64,000 nucleotides of DNA from Rhodohalobacter sp. SW132 (GTDB lineage: Bacteria; Bacteroidota; Rhodothermia; Balneolales; Balneolaceae), in contig NZ_QUOK01000010.1 of assembly GCF_003390325.1 (NCBI RefSeq), positions 62,001 through 126,000 on the forward strand, given 5' to 3'. Below the pieces are notes generated by a model. That model had not been told where the DNA came from. It did no database searches and was given only the letters and a program-made list of their open reading frames with translations. Below are positions 28,486 through 37,537 of the stretch, in pieces. The position numbers and the translations under genes were made by a program. The stretch's first letter is position 1; each line of letters starts with the position of its first letter.

Positions 28486-29358
28486 ATGCCTGAAAACCGA
28501 GAATCCCTGTCGTCACCAAAAAAATCGATCAGATGCAGAGGCAGGGATCTTGTGCTGGACACCCCGGTAGTGATGGGAATTCTCAACACTACACCGGATT
28601 CTTTTTCAGACGGCGGAAAATATACCAATATCAAAACTGCACTTCAGAGGGTAGGGGAGATGGCAGATGCAGGAGCCACCATCGTGGATATCGGCGGGGA
28701 ATCAACCCGTCCGGGATCAGAACCGGTTTCCATTGAAACTGAGCTCGATCGCACGATTCCTGTTATTTCAAAAATAGCGGATGTTTTTCCCGAACTTCTT
28801 ATCTCAATTGATACTACCAAGTACGAAGTTGCCGCCCGGGCGATTGAAGCCGGTGCACATATTCTGAATGATGTCAGCGGTTTGGAAAAAGAGCCCCGTT
28901 TCGCAGAACTGTGCTCGGGAACAGAAACGGCGTATATCTGTATGCATTCCCAGGGAAATCCCAAAACGATGCAGCAAAAACCATCCTATTCCGATGTGGT
29001 CGAAGAGATTTATCAATTTCTTCAGAAAAAACTTCAATTCCTTAAGGAAAAAGGAGTTGAATCCGTTATAATAGATCCGGGAATCGGATTTGGAAAAACA
29101 TTGCGGCATAACCTTGAACTCGTAGACAGGCTGCCCCGTTTTCTTGATCTTAATACACCAGTGATGATTGGCGCTTCAAGAAAATCTTCAATTGGAGAGA
29201 TTCTGGACGGCCGGGGTACAGATGGAAGACTTGCAGGCACTATTGCCCTGCATTATCACTGTCTGATTAACGGGGCATCGATCATCCGGGTTCATGATGT
29301 TCAGGAAGCCGCCGATTCCGTCAAAATATTTAATGCCGTTCAGTCGGTTTCAATTTAA
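28486..29358 (+). CDS. folP: dihydropteroate synthase
   Basis: A 290-residue TIM-barrel enzyme that condenses 6-hydroxymethyl-dihydropterin diphosphate with p-aminobenzoate in folate synthesis. Motifs are MGILNTTPDSFSDGGKY (signature 1, pterin diphosphate binding), ATIVDIGGESTRPG, ISIDTTKYEVA, ILNDVSG, IIDPGIGFGKT (signature 2), IGASRKSSIG and IIRVHDVQE near the end. All key residues are present. The gene ends 9 bases before cdaA; a folP-cdaA pair is common in Bacteroidota. Confidence 0.96.
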   Translation: MPENRESLSSPKKSIRCRGRDLVLDTPVVMGILNTTPDSFSDGGKYTNIKTALQRVGEMADAGATIVDIGGESTRPGSEPVSIETELDRTIPVISKIADVFPELLISIDTTKYEVAARAIEAGAHILNDVSGLEKEPRFAELCSGTETAYICMHSQGNPKTMQQKPSYSDVVEEIYQFLQKKLQFLKEKGVESVIIDPGIGFGKTLRHNLELVDRLPRFLDLNTPVMIGASRKSSIGEILDGRGTDGRLAGTIALHYHCLINGASIIRVHDVQEAADSVKIFNAVQSVSI

Positions 29359-29367
29359 ACAGAGCGA

Positions 29368-30183
29368 ATGTCAATCCCCATTGGTTTTTTAGAATTCGGT
29401 TTGCGCGACCTGCTGGAAACACTGGTTATCGCTACCGTTTTGTATTATCTCTACCGGTGGATCCGCGGAACGTTTGCAATTCAGGCAGCTGTCGGACTGC
29501 TGTTCATCATTTTAGTAAACCTGGTTGTGAGCCTGCTCGGCTTTACTACGCTAAACTTCATTCTCCGAAGTATTCTTGATGTAGGTGTGCTGGCGGTGTT
29601 CATTATTTTCCAGCCCGAAATTCGTAAGCTTCTCTATAGCCTGGGGCAAAATACCACGTTCGATCGGTTTGTTGGGAGATCCGGATCAGAAACCACTATT
29701 GACGAAGTAATTGACGCGGTTCGCAGTATGTCGCACTCCAAAACCGGTGCGCTGATTGTTTTCGCACGACGTTCATCGCTCCAGGATCTTGTGGATTTTG
29801 GAGTTAAGTTGGATTCTACCGTAAAATCGGAACTGCTGGAGACAATTTTTCAGAGAGACACTCCCCTTCACGATGGTGCCGTGGTGATAAGAAATAACCG
29901 GATTGTGGCGGCAAGCTGCTATCTGCCGATCTCCCAAAATCCAAATATCTCCTCCGTTTTCGGAACCCGGCATCGGGCGGCAGTGGGTGTAAGTGAAACC
30001 AATAACGTTTTTGTAATTGTGGTTTCCGAAGAGACCGGGCGAATCTCAGTCGCCCGAAACGGAGATCTCACCAGCGGGCTTTCTATTCAAAAACTCCGTT
30101 CCGAAATGGAAAAAGCACTGGGTATTGCCGATGCTGAAGATGTAGGATTCAGCTCCGACAAGGCAGATTTGGAGATGAAGTAG
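29368..30183 (+). CDS. cdaA: diadenylate cyclase (c-di-AMP synthase)
   Basis: A 271-residue membrane-bound enzyme making c-di-AMP from two ATP. Three N-terminal transmembrane helices (LLETLVIATVLYYLY; AAVGLLFIILVNLVVSLLGF; ILDVGVLAVFIIF) precede the DAC domain. The two hallmark motifs are intact: D169-G170-A171 in LHDGAVVI and R201-H202-R203 in GTRHRAAVG. The arrangement is that of CdaA (DacA), not DisA, since there is no DNA-binding part. c-di-AMP controls potassium and osmolyte balance and cell-wall homeostasis in other bacteria. No cdaR gene follows; the next gene is convergent and only 10 bases away. Confidence 0.96.
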   Translation: MSIPIGFLEFGLRDLLETLVIATVLYYLYRWIRGTFAIQAAVGLLFIILVNLVVSLLGFTTLNFILRSILDVGVLAVFIIFQPEIRKLLYSLGQNTTFDRFVGRSGSETTIDEVIDAVRSMSHSKTGALIVFARRSSLQDLVDFGVKLDSTVKSELLETIFQRDTPLHDGAVVIRNNRIVAASCYLPISQNPNISSVFGTRHRAAVGVSETNNVFVIVVSEETGRISVARNGDLTSGLSIQKLRSEMEKALGIADAEDVGFSSDKADLEMK

Positions 30184-30193
30184 GTATTAGACT

Positions 30194-31276
30194 TTATCTC
30201 TGCCTGTTATTCTTTTTTTTGACTTTCAAAAGTAATTCCGCCGCCGCAAACGAACTGATCTCTCCCGCATTCACCTTCTCCTCTATCTCCGCAAGCTTTT
30301 CTTTGATGGCGGGATTATTGTAAAACTCTGATGTCAGCTTCTGTCGTATCGTTTCGTGTATCCAATAGGCGGATTGATCTTTTCGCCGCTTTTGAAAATA
30401 ACTGTTTTCCTTTACGTGACTGATGTAAGATTGGATCTGTTCCTCCACTCCCTCAATACCGGTTCCTTCCAGTGCTGAGCAGGTAACCACCGGTGTTTTC
30501 CATTTTGATGGGGCCGGAGGAAAAAGGCTAAGCGCGTTTTTGTACTCTTGCCTGGCCCGCTCCGAAGCTTTCTTATTGTCTTCTTCAGCCTTGTTGATGG
30601 CGATCAAATCAGCCATCTCCATAATGCCTCGCTTGATTCCCTGCAGCTCATCTCCGGCACCGGCCAGCATCAGCAGCAGGAACATATCCACCATGTTGTG
30701 TACGGTGGTTTCAGACTGTCCCACACCTACGGTCTCAATGAAAATCGTAGTATACCCGGCCGCTTCGCAAAGCAGCATCGTCTCGCGGGATGTGCGGGCC
30801 ACACCGCCCAGTGTTCCGGAAGTAGGCGACGGACGTATATAGGCATTTTCGTTTGTAGATAGCGTTGCCATGCGTGTTTTGTCGCCCAGAATGCTGCCTT
30901 TAGTCCGCGTGCTGGTTGGGTCAATCGCCAGAACGGCAAGCTTTTCACCTTTCTCCAGAAACCGGTTACCAATCGCTTCAATGAAGGTGCTTTTTCCAAC
31001 GCCGGGAACTCCCGTAATACCAATTCGCACCGAATTGCCCGTTAGCGGCATCACCTCTTCTAAAACCTCCTGACCCAGTTTCCGGTATCCCGAGTTGGAG
31101 CTCTCAATCAGCGTAATTGCCTGCGACAAAATTGTCCGGTTTCCGTCTTTAATTCCCTCCACATACTCCTCCCTCGATTTCAGCGGCGTCCGTTTCGCCC
31201 TGAAATTGGGATTCACCGAATCGGAAACCTCCGATCCTTTATTGATAGAAAGTGATTTGTTGCTTGGTTTGGTCAT
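30194..31276 (-). CDS. meaB: methylmalonyl-CoA mutase-associated GTPase MeaB
   Basis: A 360-residue G3E-family GTPase that loads and protects the B12 cofactor of methylmalonyl-CoA mutase. It shows the Walker A motif GITGVPGVGKSTF, DPTSTRTKGSILGDKTRM (switch/Mg region), FIETVGVGQSE (Walker B), LIAINKAEEDN (base specificity N-K-x-E rather than NKxD, as in MeaB) and a C-terminal dimerisation helix. It lies downstream of mutB on the same strand with a 217-base gap filled by a palindromic repeat, and belongs functionally to the mutA-mutB set. Confidence 0.95.
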   Translation of the reverse strand: MTKPSNKSLSINKGSEVSDSVNPNFRAKRTPLKSREEYVEGIKDGNRTILSQAITLIESSNSGYRKLGQEVLEEVMPLTGNSVRIGITGVPGVGKSTFIEAIGNRFLEKGEKLAVLAIDPTSTRTKGSILGDKTRMATLSTNENAYIRPSPTSGTLGGVARTSRETMLLCEAAGYTTIFIETVGVGQSETTVHNMVDMFLLLMLAGAGDELQGIKRGIMEMADLIAINKAEEDNKKASERARQEYKNALSLFPPAPSKWKTPVVTCSALEGTGIEGVEEQIQSYISHVKENSYFQKRRKDQSAYWIHETIRQKLTSEFYNNPAIKEKLAEIEEKVNAGEISSFAAAELLLKVKKKNNRQR

Positions 31277-31306
31277 CTATTGGTCCCAAAATTTTCATCA
31301 ACAGCG

Positions 31307-31476
31307 AACACACCCCTGAAGGATCTCTGAACGAGATCATTCTGTCCCCTCTCAAGAGGGGATAGTATAGCTCTTGTCAAAATGAATGTCAGAAGTGACG
31401 GCTTCAAATCCCCTCTTGAGAGGGGAAATGTGAAGCTGAGTGCGCAAAGCGCGGCGAAGCAATCGAGGGGTGTGTT
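31307..31476. repeat. family C palindromic element between mutB and meaB
   Basis: AACACACCCCT at the left end is the reverse complement of AGGGGTGTGTT at the right end. Two internal hairpins, CCCCTCTCAAGAGGGG (31346) and CCCCTCTTGAGAGGGG (31410), are near copies of each other. The whole 170 bases can fold into one extended cruciform-like structure. It fills the gap between the mutB stop and the meaB start and could modulate read-through in this operon. Confidence 0.65.
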
Positions 31477-31493
31477 CATGCTTCGTGTCACCC

Positions 31494-33665
31494 TTAGTGC
31501 GCGTTGTGGTTAGCTTCCCCGATCAATATCCCCAATATCTTCTGTGCCGCATCCGAAATAACCGTTCCCGGCCCAAAGACAGCGGCAACGCCTTTGTCGT
31601 ATAGGTACTTATAATCCTGGTTGGGAATCACACCGCCCACAATTACCATGATATCTTCACGGCCCAGATTTTTGAGTTCATCAAGTACCTGGGGGACGAG
31701 GGTTTTGTGACCCGCAGCCAGGCTGGATACGCCCAGGATGTGAACGTCGTTTTCTACCGCCTGCTTTGCGGCTTCCTCCGGGGTTTGAAAGAGCGGGCCG
31801 ATATCGACATCAAAGCCGAGATCGGCGAAGCTGGTGGAGATCACTTTGGCGCCGCGGTCGTGGCCGTCCTGACCCATTTTGGCGACCATGATTCGGGGAC
31901 GGCGGCCTTCCTGTTCGGCAAATTGGTCCGCCAGTTCCTGTGCTTTCTTAAAAGATTCGTCACTGTCCATTTCAGATGAATACACACCGGATATCGATTT
32001 TATGGTTGCGGTATAACGCCCGAACACCTCTTCCATCGCGTCGGAAATTTCACCGAGTGTGGCGCGGTTTCGGGCAGCGTTAATAGCCAGTTCAAGCAGG
32101 TTTCCGTCACCAGATTCAGCCGCCTCAGTGATCATCTTCAGCGACTCTTTCACTGCTGTATCATCGCGTTCTGCTTTTAGCTTTTCAAGACGCTCAATCT
32201 GCGATTGCCGGACCCGCTCGTTGTCCACTTCAAGAATATCGATCGGATCTTCTTTTTCCAACCGGTATTTGTTTATTCCGACAATCACCTCTTTTTTGTT
32301 ATCGATCCGCGCCTGCTTGCGGGCGGCGGCTTCTTCAATCCGCATTTTCGGCACGCCACTTTCGATCGCTTTGGCCATACCGCCCAGTTCTTCCACTTCC
32401 TCAATACGCTCCCATGCTTTTCGGGCGATCTGGTCTGTTAAATATTCTACATAGTATGAACCGGCCCACGGATCTACCGCCTTTGTGATGCCTGTTTCTT
32501 CCTGCAGAAAAATCTGGGTGTTACGCGCAATTCGTGCAGAGAAATCCGACGGAAGCGCGATCGCTTCATCCAGGGCGTTAGTGTGGAGCGACTGCGTGTG
32601 CCCCAGCGTGGCCGCAAGCGCCTCGATGGTAGTCCGTGCAACGTTGTTGTAGGGATCCTGCTCGGTGAGGCTGTAGCCTGAAGTTTGACTGTGGGTCCGC
32701 AGCGAGAGGGACTTCGGGTTTTTGGGATCGAACTGTTTCATCAGCTTGGCCCAGAGCATCCGTCCGGCGCGCATTTTTGCAATCTCCATAAAGTGATTCA
32801 TCCCGATGCCCCAGAAAAAAGAGATGCGCGGGGTAAACTGGTCCACATCAAGACCGGTTTTGATGCCGGTTCGCACATATTCTACAGCATCGGCCAGCGT
32901 GTAGGCCAGCTCAATGTCTGCTGTGGCACCCGCTTCGTGCATGTGATAGCCGCTCACGCTGATGGAGTTAAACTTCGGCATCTTTTCGGATGTGAAGGCA
33001 AAAATATCCCCAATAATTCGCATGGATGGTTTTGGCGGATAGATATAGGTATTGCGAACCATGAATTCTTTCAGAATGTCGTTCTGAATGGTTCCGGACA
33101 GTTTCTCCGGCGGGACACCCTGCTCTTCAGCCGCCACAATGTAGAATGCCATCACCGGAATGACGGCCCCGTTCATCGTCATCGAAACCGACATTTCGTC
33201 CAGCGGGATCTGATCAAACAGCACCTTCATATCGAGAATTGAATCGATTGCAACGCCGGCTTTTCCCACATCACCGGTCACGCGCGGATGATCAGAATCG
33301 TAGCCGCGGTGGGTGGCCAGGTCGAACGCAATGGACAATCCTTTCTGGCCAGCGGCAAGATTTCGGCGATAAAAAGCATTTGATTCCTCAGCTGTAGAAA
33401 ACCCGGAATATTGTCGAATCGTCCACGGTCTCACTGCGTACATGGAGGAGTAAGGACCCCGAAGATATGGCGGAATTCCCGCAGCAAAATCGAGATGATG
33501 AAGATTTTCGATATCACTCTTTGCAAAGCGCTTTTTTACCGGGATCGATTCCGGGGTTTGCCAGGATTGATCTACCTTCCGGTTTTTACCGGTTGGACGT
33601 GAAGGGTGTCCATCATGAGTTGCTTCTGACACATAATCTAATTTGGAGAAATCGGGTCGGTTCAT
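31494..33665 (-). CDS. mutB: methylmalonyl-CoA mutase, large B12-binding subunit
   Basis: A 723-residue catalytic subunit converting succinyl-CoA and methylmalonyl-CoA with adenosylcobalamin. The N-terminal TIM barrel has the CoA-binding region ([67 protein letters not shown]). The C-terminal flavodoxin-like domain carries the B12 axial-ligand motif in [13 protein letters not shown] (D-x-H-x-x-G), with [16 protein letters not shown] and IVGGVIP. The length matches the usual large subunit. The partner mutA lies upstream but is separated by a toxin-antitoxin pair and two palindromic elements. Upstream of its ATG, only 34 bases away, begins a GATCTCCCC...GGGGAGATC hairpin. Confidence 0.97.
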   Translation of the reverse strand: MNRPDFSKLDYVSEATHDGHPSRPTGKNRKVDQSWQTPESIPVKKRFAKSDIENLHHLDFAAGIPPYLRGPYSSMYAVRPWTIRQYSGFSTAEESNAFYRRNLAAGQKGLSIAFDLATHRGYDSDHPRVTGDVGKAGVAIDSILDMKVLFDQIPLDEMSVSMTMNGAVIPVMAFYIVAAEEQGVPPEKLSGTIQNDILKEFMVRNTYIYPPKPSMRIIGDIFAFTSEKMPKFNSISVSGYHMHEAGATADIELAYTLADAVEYVRTGIKTGLDVDQFTPRISFFWGIGMNHFMEIAKMRAGRMLWAKLMKQFDPKNPKSLSLRTHSQTSGYSLTEQDPYNNVARTTIEALAATLGHTQSLHTNALDEAIALPSDFSARIARNTQIFLQEETGITKAVDPWAGSYYVEYLTDQIARKAWERIEEVEELGGMAKAIESGVPKMRIEEAAARKQARIDNKKEVIVGINKYRLEKEDPIDILEVDNERVRQSQIERLEKLKAERDDTAVKESLKMITEAAESGDGNLLELAINAARNRATLGEISDAMEEVFGRYTATIKSISGVYSSEMDSDESFKKAQELADQFAEQEGRRPRIMVAKMGQDGHDRGAKVISTSFADLGFDVDIGPLFQTPEEAAKQAVENDVHILGVSSLAAGHKTLVPQVLDELKNLGREDIMVIVGGVIPNQDYKYLYDKGVAAVFGPGTVISDAAQKILGILIGEANHNAH

Positions 33666-33698
33666 TTCTTTGGAAAAAGTTGAATGATGGACTAAAAA

Positions 33699-33880
33699 GA
33701 TCTCCCCTTGAGGGGAGATCTTTCTGTTCGTTCAGAACAGAATGCGAGGGGTGTCCTCAGGTTTTGAAAGATGCGATAATCGAAGATAAGGAATCACTGG
33801 CTAAACTTCGTGTACACCCCTCACGTGTTTCGCTTTATGCTCAGACGATCTCCCCTGCACTTGCGTCCCGGGGAGGGGAT
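33699..33880. repeat. family C palindromic element upstream of mutB
   Basis: Begins with the near-perfect hairpin GATCTCCCCTTGAGGGGAGATC split as arms GATCTCCCC and GGGGAGATC (33699-33720). It then has GCGAGGGGTGTCC, and further on TACACCCCTCACGTG and a second hairpin (GATCTCCCCTGC ... CGGGGAGGGGAT). The blocks are those of the 31.3- and 34.5-kb elements in another order. It lies between the toxin stop codon and the mutB start. Confidence 0.6.
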
Positions 33881-33915
33881 ACTAATCTGTTTGTTCAGAT
33901 GATCAGGTTGAGCGA

Positions 33916-34212
33916 TTATAATTTCCCCCAATTCTTTGGATCTTTAAAGGTGTTTAATACAGATCGCACGATTATAGTCTTTTGTTTCTCGTTCACTGAA
34001 TAGTGAATCATATAAGGATAAATCTTCAAAGGGAGGCATCGAACATTATCATAACGTATTTGAAAGAATGGATTTTCACTCAATGTCACCAATCTATTAT
34101 TTAAATCATCTTCGAATTTCGAACCCAAACCGGGCTCATTTTCTTCATAATAGTCTATAGCCTCTTGAATATCATCAATAGCTCTCCTGTCTAAAAGAAT
34201 AGAAAAAGTCAT
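33916..34212 (-). CDS. RelE/ParE-family toxin
   Basis: About 98 residues of the RelE/ParE superfamily. It begins TFSILLDRRAIDDIQEAIDYYEEN, followed by PGLGSKFEDDLNNRLVTLSENP, and ends with the beta-sheet region YPYMIHYSVNEKQKTIIVRSVLNTFKDP. That is the family layout: two N-terminal helices, then a four-stranded sheet with basic residues. The ATG at 34212 overlaps the last base of the antitoxin stop, and a TTG 3 bases upstream is less likely. Members either cleave ribosome-bound mRNA (RelE) or poison gyrase (ParE); the sequence does not decide which. It sits inside the mutA-mutB region on the same strand. Confidence 0.87.
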   Translation of the reverse strand: MTFSILLDRRAIDDIQEAIDYYEENEPGLGSKFEDDLNNRLVTLSENPFFQIRYDNVRCLPLKIYPYMIHYSVNEKQKTIIVRSVLNTFKDPKNWGKL

Positions 34213-34421
34213 CAACTTTCAGACTTAAACATGAGTTGTTTTCTGGCTTCCTCCCAAGAGACTAAATCATCCTGATTTGCCGATCTTATTCGCTCTCTGA
34301 CGATCTCTTTATGCTCTTCGGGAATATCGGGTTCCTCAGATGATGTTAGTCCGAGCTGATTGATCAATTCAATCACGAAATCTACTTTATCGTCCGGTAC
34401 ATCGAGAGTTATTTTTTTCAT
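34212..34421 (-). CDS. antitoxin, addiction-module component family
   Basis: A 69-residue partner of the toxin gene that overlaps its end by one base (TGATG). It starts MKKITLDVPDDKVDFVIELINQLG. The C-terminal half has IPEEHKEIVRERIRSANQDD and SWEEARKQL, a pattern typical of short antitoxins that accompany RelE/ParE toxins. It would bind and neutralise the toxin through its C-terminal half and probably repress the promoter through the N-terminal half. The start ATG has an AT-rich region behind it with no obvious operator. Confidence 0.8.
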   Translation of the reverse strand: MKKITLDVPDDKVDFVIELINQLGLTSSEEPDIPEEHKEIVRERIRSANQDDLVSWEEARKQLMFKSES

Positions 34422-34509
34422 AGCATAAATTTTTAGTTTAATTACATTATGATAATAATAAACGGTTAAACATGAGACTTCATTTTACAATTTGAGTTAT
34501 TTGGTTTGT

Positions 34510-34633
34510 GAGGGGTGTTTTGTAATTCCGACTAAAGCCTGTATAAAAAATAAGATGTCGAAACGGAGTTCCGTAACACCCCTCAGAGTAAGCTCCGACC
34601 GAGCGGATCTTACTCATCTCCCCTTGAGGGGAG
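34510..34633. repeat. family C palindromic element overlapping the end of mutA
   Basis: The left end GAGGGGTGTT (34510) is complementary to AACACCCCTC in its middle (about 34575). The right part is the hairpin CTCCCCTTGAGGGGAG (34618-34633). Because the mutA stop codon is at 34610-34612, the last eight or so codons of mutA, reading SLPSRGDE, are supplied by this repeat. Confidence 0.65.
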
Positions 34634-36592
34634 ACTTATCTGAATCTCCTTCAACGTATTAAGCATATTACTCCCCGAGTATATAAAGAAATCAATACCG
34701 GTCTCCCGGAACTGATCAACATTATCTTTTGGATAGCCGGCCAGGATAAGTGTTGCTTCTCCGCCGAATGCAGCACAAAAATCAGGGACGAGTTCAGAAT
34801 ACTCATCATCGGAGCTACAGAGTACAAACATGTCTGAACTATTTGGGTTTAACTCGCCGGCCGCTTCATCCACGGAATCAAACCCGGTGTGACTTTTCAC
34901 CCGGAAGCCGGCGCATTCGAGATAGTTCTGGGAAAAGGAGGCGCGTGCTTTTCGAATTTTTTTGTTGCCAATGGGTATGAGCCGGACTGTGATCTCTCTA
35001 CCGCGCTCTTTCCTAATTTTTTGGGTACGCAGTCGCAATTCCTCAAATGGCACGGCTGCCCGATAGGGTTTCAGTGCCGGGTAGAGCTGTTTTTGGGGAT
35101 TTAGAAATGAATCCACAACATCACCAATAGTGGCTCCTTCACTGTATGCACTGCTGAGTGATTCAACCAGCCTTTCAGAATTGATCTCCGGGTTTTTTAA
35201 AGATTGATGAAGTGAATCCACAGGTGTACTTCGAAATAGTTCATCGGGAAGATCCTGTTCAGTATCGGCATAGTTATTCACCCCGGTCAGGACCAGCTTG
35301 CGGGTTGCCAGGGCTTCCTCTTTTGATTTTCTGGATCTGCCAACTTCGCCCTGAATAATTTTTGCTTCCACCGCTTTCTGATATCCGCCCTGCTTTTCAA
35401 TGAGTTGGAAAAACTTCCAGGCTTTTTTGGCGATTTCATCGGTCAGCACTTCGATGTAATAGGAGCCATCAGATGGATTTTCGACAGCTGAAAGGTGCAC
35501 TTCTTCATCCAGGATATGGCTCACATTTCGGGCGATCCGGTGGGAAAAGTCATCGGTCTGCTCAAAGTGGGTGTTGTATGGGTGAACGGTAATCCGTTTC
35601 GCCCCGCCTACAGCTGCCGCTGTGGCTTCCGTTGTGGCTCGCAGCATGTTGTTGTGCGGATCGGCAATCGCCTTGTTCCACTTCGATGTGGAAGCATGAA
35701 TCATCAGCGGCTCACGATTTTCAATCTCATAGCCATCCAGTACGCGATTCCAGAGCAACCGCACGGCCCTGAACTTCGCAATCTCGGGAAAGTAGAGGGA
35801 TCCGGCCGACAGATGCATCCAGAACTGTTTTGCGGCCTGTTCCCGCTTATTCTCAGGTATCCGGGCCAGGAACTCACTTCCAATCGACAGCACAATACCA
35901 AGTTCCTGGATGATAGTTGCTCCGCAGTTATGATAGAAGGCACCATCAGCCGCCAGCGTCTTAAATCCGGACTCGTCCGCCATCTGCCCGATGATCGAGT
36001 TCAACCTGCTCTCCTCAACCGGCAACCGCCCGTGATATGCCATATACGTAAACGGATCAAAAAGGAAGGAAAACTGGGGGGATGTCCCCTCGGAGTGCTG
36101 CATAAAAGCCTTCATCAACCCAAGTATCCCAACAGAACCCGCACCGGAATCAAAAACCACATCGGTTTTTTCGAGATCAATGTCATCCAAAAGTATCTTT
36201 AGATCCTCAAGATTTTGTAGGTGGGTTCCGGCAATATCTCCTCCAAGAACGCCTTCATCGGGTGAAATTGTAATAGTGAACCAGAGGGAATCGGCTCCGG
36301 AGTTGATCGCTTTTTTGGCCAATCTGTTTGCTTCAGCCGGATCCGGTTTGTCTATAACCTCACAGAACTGCCACTTGGCCGGGGTTTTGATCTCCACACC
36401 GTTTTTAAGGTGGGGGAGTTTTTCCAGATCCTCTTTACGATAAAAAGGCAGTGCTTCAATTCCTTCGATCGACTGCCATTTGAGTTTCTCTTTGTAATCT
36501 GCTCCTTTGAGATCTTTTGTGAGTACCTCTTCCCATTTCTCCGTTGATGTGGGTTCAAATTCGGCGAACAGGTTTTCTTCTTTATCTGACAT
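34610..36592 (-). CDS. mutA: methylmalonyl-CoA mutase, small subunit
   Basis: A 660-residue non-catalytic partner of MutB. It keeps the TIM-barrel and flavodoxin-like layout (ENLFAEFEPTSTEKWEEVLTKDLKG at the start; FDPFTYMAYHGRLP; MIHASTSKWNKAIADPHNNMLRATTEA in the middle). In the C-terminal domain the B12-ligand D-x-H-x-x-G motif is absent: the matching region reads ARASFSQNYLECAGF. That is normal for the small subunit. Its last residues SLPSRGDE come from an inserted palindromic repeat. First gene of the mutA, (antitoxin-toxin), mutB, meaB series on this strand. Confidence 0.94.
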   Translation of the reverse strand: MSDKEENLFAEFEPTSTEKWEEVLTKDLKGADYKEKLKWQSIEGIEALPFYRKEDLEKLPHLKNGVEIKTPAKWQFCEVIDKPDPAEANRLAKKAINSGADSLWFTITISPDEGVLGGDIAGTHLQNLEDLKILLDDIDLEKTDVVFDSGAGSVGILGLMKAFMQHSEGTSPQFSFLFDPFTYMAYHGRLPVEESRLNSIIGQMADESGFKTLAADGAFYHNCGATIIQELGIVLSIGSEFLARIPENKREQAAKQFWMHLSAGSLYFPEIAKFRAVRLLWNRVLDGYEIENREPLMIHASTSKWNKAIADPHNNMLRATTEATAAAVGGAKRITVHPYNTHFEQTDDFSHRIARNVSHILDEEVHLSAVENPSDGSYYIEVLTDEIAKKAWKFFQLIEKQGGYQKAVEAKIIQGEVGRSRKSKEEALATRKLVLTGVNNYADTEQDLPDELFRSTPVDSLHQSLKNPEINSERLVESLSSAYSEGATIGDVVDSFLNPQKQLYPALKPYRAAVPFEELRLRTQKIRKERGREITVRLIPIGNKKIRKARASFSQNYLECAGFRVKSHTGFDSVDEAAGELNPNSSDMFVLCSSDDEYSELVPDFCAAFGGEATLILAGYPKDNVDQFRETGIDFFIYSGSNMLNTLKEIQISLPSRGDE

Positions 36593-37105
36593 GAGTCACT
36601 GATTTTACTTTTTATGCTTCAACGAGTTAAAAGAATTTTCTCCTTCTGATGTATAAAATACAAATTATTGCTGCAGGGTTCGCAAAACTGAGATTGTTCT
36701 GTCAGAAAAGCATTTCTGTAATCATAGGTCGCTGTTATCCCGTTAGGATGAATGGAATAAAGTTTGTTTATACGTCATACCTCACTCCGATACGATATCT
36801 CCAATACTTGTGCGTACTCAAAATTCCGCCATCAGAAAATCGATATTTGTTTTGCAGATGGGAGATCGCGGATCAGAGTTGGCGATGATGCTGGTAGAAT
36901 TATGAGACTTAATAACACATCGTGACTCATTTTTCCAACGGGATCCTGTCGGGAGATGCAGCATCTCTTAAACAGGTTTATCACACCTCAGGCCCAATGG
37001 ATAGTGTTCCTAAGATTAGAATCCTTGGAAACACGTAACAAAATGTACCTAAACTCCTCTTGTACATGTAATGGCTGTTCAAATCCTTAATATTGATTCC
37101 ATGTC
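36593..37105. other. 513-base divergent intergenic region
   Basis: Separates mutA (minus strand) from the pilin-like operon (plus strand), so it should contain both promoters. No reliable gene. On the minus strand, 36765-36870 reads ...FSDGGILSTHKYWRYRIGVRYDV then stop, which resembles the last strand of an outer-membrane barrel. There is an in-frame stop about 34 codons upstream and no start, so at most it is a gene remnant. No hairpin terminator seen. Confidence 0.35.
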
Positions 37106-37522
37106 ATGTCAGATTATTCTGATATCATATTTCTGATGGGTGCCATCATCATGTTTTCTTTTCTCACGATGTCTGTTAACCGGACCATCCTGATGAACGA
37201 GATGAACAGAGTTGGACATCAGACCGATTACTACGCGCTTTCAGTAGCCCAGGAGACGATTGATGAGATTCGGTGGATTCGTTCAGAAAGTGCCTTGAAT
37301 CAAAAACTCAATGAATTTCCTAAAGTGATTGAGTACAGGGCCGATTCGGATCAGGCAGGATCAATTCCATTTACGGTTGATCTTTTTGAAACAACCGCTT
37401 CTATTGAAAACGACGACATTCGTTCGATAGAATTACGGATCGATGTGTCGAGTGATTTTGGAATCGGAGGAGAGGGCGGAAACCCGGTGCAGCTATTATT
37501 CACTAAATCATTTGTCAAATAG
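37106..37522 (+). CDS. small single-pass pilin-like protein, function unknown
   Basis: A 138-residue protein with an N-terminal hydrophobic helix (residues about 8-24, IIFLMGAIIMFSFLTMSV) that starts almost at the first residue. A polar helix follows (NEMNRVGHQTDYYALSVAQETIDEI), and then a beta-rich tail ending QLLFTKSFVK. This resembles the long N-terminal helix of type IV pilins and minor pseudopilins. A prepilin peptidase G-F/E cleavage site is not evident, so an atypical pilin or a helix-anchored periplasmic protein is equally possible. It is the first of at least four genes in a row. Confidence 0.6.
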   Translation: MSDYSDIIFLMGAIIMFSFLTMSVNRTILMNEMNRVGHQTDYYALSVAQETIDEIRWIRSESALNQKLNEFPKVIEYRADSDQAGSIPFTVDLFETTASIENDDIRSIELRIDVSSDFGIGGEGGNPVQLLFTKSFVK

Positions 37523-37537
37523 GATGGAGAACTAGGT

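Noticed and set aside
33467-34003. 178-codon frame spanning the mutB start, a repeat and the toxin end
   Set aside because: Crosses three unrelated features and runs through palindromic repeats; not a plausible gene.
35495-36202. 235-codon open frame opposite mutA
   Set aside because: Entirely antisense to a well-supported enzyme gene; the frame is open only because of codon bias on the other strand.
36649-36888. 79-codon open frame between mutA and the pilin-like operon
   Set aside because: Composition and motif content look random, it is in a divergent promoter region, and no ribosome-binding site or neighbour supports it.
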